Origin: Candidatus Hodarchaeota archaeon
GTDB lineage: Archaea > Asgardarchaeota > Heimdallarchaeia > Hodarchaeales > Hodarchaeaceae
DNA length: 17,105 nucleotides
Assembly (NCBI GenBank): GCA_016840285.1
Contig: JAEOSR010000068.1
Location: 1 to 17,105 of the forward strand
Reading direction: 5' to 3'
A program made the translations under genes and the position numbers. Shown here piece after piece: positions 15,002-17,105 of the stretch. The notes under the pieces are model-generated. The model worked only from the letters and a program-made list of their open reading frames with translations, did not search any database and was not told the origin of the DNA. The first letter of the stretch is position 1. Each line of letters begins with the position of its first letter.

Positions 15002-15220
15002 TTGGATCAAATTATTGATAGGATAAAAACTTGGGGAGATTTAACTACTGATTTCATTGGTCTTATTATGGTTGGCTCTCAAACTCGTATAGAAAAACCT
15101 GCAGATGAGTGGTCAAAAACACCATCTCCTAAACAGTTTTCCTCGGAAAATTATATGGGTACAAATTCCTTTATATTGGGACAAAGAGAATTGAAGGAAG
15201 ACAACCTGATTACATGCTAA
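15002..15220 (+). pseudogene. N-terminal remnant of aminoglycoside 6-adenylyltransferase-like nucleotidyltransferase
   Basis: The frame gives IIDRIKTW, then IGLIMVGSQTRIEKPADEWS. This is the N-terminal catalytic block of the ANT(6)/AadK-like family (ILVGSRAREDxPADEWSDLDL). Just where the metal-binding DLDL should follow, the sequence becomes unrelated (KTPSPKQFSSEN) and stops at 15220. Full enzymes are about 280-300 residues. The other frames after the break do not resume an obvious family sequence, so the 3' part is deleted or replaced. Start: TTG 15002 with AAGGTG at 14989-14994, seven bases upstream, a good Shine-Dalgarno. Both catalytic aspartates are missing, so any product is inactive. 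It lies 40 bases after the GTPase stop. Confidence 0.68.
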
Positions 15221-15386
15221 TTTTCTTTCTATACAGATTTATTCTCTATAACATATATATTCTCCAGAACTAGTTTCAAGAATCCCAGTCTTTAGGTTAT
15301 TTTCTTCTCCTGTTCTGGGATCTATAGGTATTTAAACTGATAAGCTATACAATTAATTTAAATTATTGTTAAATGAGAGTTATTTG
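15221..15386 (+). promoter_or_regulatory. Leader and probable promoter of the second surface propeller
   Basis: TATTTAAAC (15328-15336) is TATA-like, about 52 bases before ATG 15387; AATTAATTTAAATT near 15352-15365 is another. No strong Shine-Dalgarno; GAGAG lies about ten bases upstream. Confidence 0.3.
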
Positions 15387-16835
15387 ATGAAAAAATTATG
15401 TACACTATTTATTTTAGCAATATTAATTCCAGTACTCACTATTTTTATATTAGAAGATAGTAATCACAATAAAAATGCTGTTCTTGGTATTAGTACGAAA
15501 AAGTCTTCTCTCTATCAGAAGATTGAAGACCCTGTAGTTCAATGGACTGCTACCTTGGGAGGAACAGGTGCTGCTGAAATATTATATTCAGGAATTCAAA
15601 CGATAGATGGTGGATATGCAGCAGTAGGTACAACAAGGTCTTATGGAGTACAACCACAATCCCCTTACGATTATGAAATCATATTTGAAAATATATGGCT
15701 AGTAAAAATAGATTCAAGTGGTCAACATGATTGGAATACAACTTATGGAGGTGAGTCTGCTGAAATTGCTACTTCATTACTCCAAACTTCTGATGGGGGA
15801 TTCACTATAGGTGGAAGTTGTTTCTCCGGGCTGCTTCTAGTTAGTACAGATAGTAATGGGCAGCAGGAGTGGAACCAGACATTTGTTGAACCAAAATGGA
15901 ACCAGAGGGTGGTAGGTTACTCATTGATCCAGACAAAGGATGGTGGTTACGCGATTGTAGGCGAAATAAATACCCCTGAAGAAGGGAATGATATCTGGTT
16001 AGTAAAAACAGATACTACTGGACAACAGGAATGGAACGAAACATTTGGAGGAAAATCTTATGTTACTTTAGCACCAGACATAAATTTAGAGTCTCACACT
16101 GATGACTACGCTTATTCTCTAATTCAGACTACAGACAAAGGGTATGCTTTGGCTGGACGTATTATATACGGAGGGATCGGGGAGTTCGGTGAGTCTGATA
16201 TATTGTTTCTGAAAACAAACTCCACTGGACAACAAGAGTGGAATGTTACACTTGGAGGGCACAATTCTGATGTTTGTTATTCAATAATTCAGACTGAAGA
16301 CAATGGTTATGTGCTAGCAGGGAGTACTGATTCTTATGGCGCTGGTGGTTCCGATATGTGGTTAGTTAAGATTGACAAAAATGGGGATCCAGAGTGGAAT
16401 ACCACATTTGGTGGGACGGGATCCGAGAGCTGTTTTTCTCTCGTCCAAACAGAAGATAATGGGTTTGCATTAGGGGGAAGTACTACATCTTTTGCAGATG
16501 ACTGGTCAGATTTTTGGCTAGTCAAAACTGATTGTGACGGTCAGTCCCAGTGGAATATCACCGTAGATGTAAGAGACGATGAGGACTGCTTTTCGGTAAT
16601 TCAAACGACAGATGGTGGATTTGCTTTAATAGGATGTGGAAAAAATATTGAATCGGAACCACATGATCGTGATGGTTTACTGGTTAAAATTAGTGCTCCA
16701 TTAGAACTGACTACAATACCCTCCTCATTAACCACAAATTCAAAATCAGAAACAGTCAAATTTGAGGTGTTTCTAGGAATTATCCCTATATTACTCTTAT
16801 CGCTTTTACAAAAAAAAGGCAGAGAAAGAAACTAA
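15387..16835 (+). CDS. Secreted seven-repeat beta-propeller-like surface protein with membrane anchor
   Basis: A 482-residue exported protein. MKKLCTLFILAILIPVLTIF is a signal peptide or signal anchor. Seven repeats of about 46-69 residues follow, each with the pattern WNxTxGG, then (S)xIQTxDGGYAxxG, then (D)xWLVKxDxxGQ. The blade starts lie near 53, 116, 162, 216, 285, 337 and 389. Seven such repeats fit one closed propeller. The WN-x-T motif is an N-glycosylation sequon, present in six of seven repeats (N at 117, 163, 217, 286, 338 and 390). The tail is Ser/Thr-rich, then one helix (VFLGIIPILLLSLL), then basic QKKGRERN. No PGF is present, so the anchor may be a simple transmembrane helix. 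ATG 15387 is preferred over TTG 15366 because it begins the signal peptide. The repeat family differs from the SBBP protein at 5073-6686. Confidence 0.82.
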   Translation: MKKLCTLFILAILIPVLTIFILEDSNHNKNAVLGISTKKSSLYQKIEDPVVQWTATLGGTGAAEILYSGIQTIDGGYAAVGTTRSYGVQPQSPYDYEIIFENIWLVKIDSSGQHDWNTTYGGESAEIATSLLQTSDGGFTIGGSCFSGLLLVSTDSNGQQEWNQTFVEPKWNQRVVGYSLIQTKDGGYAIVGEINTPEEGNDIWLVKTDTTGQQEWNETFGGKSYVTLAPDINLESHTDDYAYSLIQTTDKGYALAGRIIYGGIGEFGESDILFLKTNSTGQQEWNVTLGGHNSDVCYSIIQTEDNGYVLAGSTDSYGAGGSDMWLVKIDKNGDPEWNTTFGGTGSESCFSLVQTEDNGFALGGSTTSFADDWSDFWLVKTDCDGQSQWNITVDVRDDEDCFSVIQTTDGGFALIGCGKNIESEPHDRDGLLVKISAPLELTTIPSSLTTNSKSETVKFEVFLGIIPILLLSLLQKKGRERN

Positions 16836-16891
16836 CGTGGAATTTTGATTGATACACAGGATTTTTTTCTAGTGTGAGCTGACAAGTTTTG

Positions 16892-16921
16892 CTTGAAGCA
16901 TGATTAGCTTCCCAAGTTTTT
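16892..16921 (+). terminator. Hairpin plus T5 after the second propeller
   Basis: CTTG-AAGC pairs with GCTT-CC-CAAG across a seven-base loop (16892-16916), and five T residues follow. A T-run (16862-16868) also lies closer to the stop. Either could terminate the propeller transcript. Confidence 0.4.
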
Positions 16922-17093
16922 CCCTCAAGTTGATATATACATCCACAGTCGTTATAATATCCAATCAATAGACGTTGTTTGGTATAATAGAAATATGCTT
17001 CTCAATCTTGTTTTTCCTTATTTTTGTTTTCTTAACCTCTTTTACCTTTAAGTGTAAGCTGAAAATTAAAATTCATTTTTCTTACTTCTAGAC

Positions 17094-17102
17094 CTATAAA
17101 TA
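17094..17102 (+). promoter_or_regulatory. TATA-like box at the window end
   Basis: CTATAAATA at the very end of the window is a strong archaeal TATA match and may start a gene beyond it. The rest of 16922-17105 shows nothing I can support as coding. Confidence 0.3.
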
Positions 17103-17105
17103 TTC

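Noticed and set aside
16786..16968. Minus-strand 60-codon frame past the second propeller
   Set aside because: It starts with TTG, overlaps the propeller's end and the terminator hairpin, and has no conserved features.

Overview
This is an AT-rich window (about two thirds A+T by eye) that looks archaeal. The evidence is a PGF-type C-terminal sorting signal on a surface beta-propeller protein, an F420/deazaflavin-type flavoprotein, a DRG-like GTPase with a TGS domain, TATA-like boxes ahead of many starts, and leaders that use AAGGTG with TTG or ATG. An Asgard-type archaeon is a reasonable guess because of the surface propellers and the CAAX-protease-like and ICMT-like membrane enzymes. No marker gene in the window settles this. 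There is no rRNA, tRNA, CRISPR array or transposase.

Left part (1-3900). A ureohydrolase with an extra ribbon-helix-helix-like N-terminus is translationally coupled (TAATG) to a lysine-6-dehydrogenase/saccharopine-dehydrogenase family enzyme. Together they form a likely two-step guanidino or diamino compound pathway. A small three-helix membrane protein is convergent to them. Next comes the orphan C-terminal tail of an NAD-dependent sugar epimerase, and then a five-helix membrane protein.

Middle (4100-9050). A zinc-ribbon membrane protein is built from four tandem 50-residue two-helix units. Facing it is a secreted seven-repeat SBBP propeller with a Thr-rich stalk and a PGF anchor. A 5'-deleted SAM methyltransferase remnant and an MFS transporter follow.

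Right-centre (9050-13570). This part holds a CPBP (CAAX-type) intramembrane protease, an alpha/beta hydrolase, and two different ICMT/PEMT-like membrane methyltransferases. One of these methyltransferases is in a two-gene operon with a TIGR04076-like protein. A small unknown protein and a deazaflavin-dependent nitroreductase-family protein complete the stretch.

Right end (13570-17105). A GC-rich perfect hairpin lies in a noncoding stretch. It is followed by a divergent DRG-like TGS GTPase, the broken head of an aminoglycoside-6-adenylyltransferase-like nucleotidyltransferase, and a second seven-repeat surface propeller carrying a WN-x-T glycosylation sequon in six of its seven repeats.

Themes: cell-surface and membrane proteins dominate. 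Three genes survive only as fragments, which suggests repeated deletion or rearrangement here. Several of the longest reading frames start too early, and signal peptides, Shine-Dalgarno sites and family boundaries point to internal starts. No single coherent new system can be proved. The best candidates for follow-up are the RHH-ureohydrolase/dehydrogenase pair, the protease plus two-methyltransferase cluster, and the tandem-repeat zinc-ribbon membrane protein.
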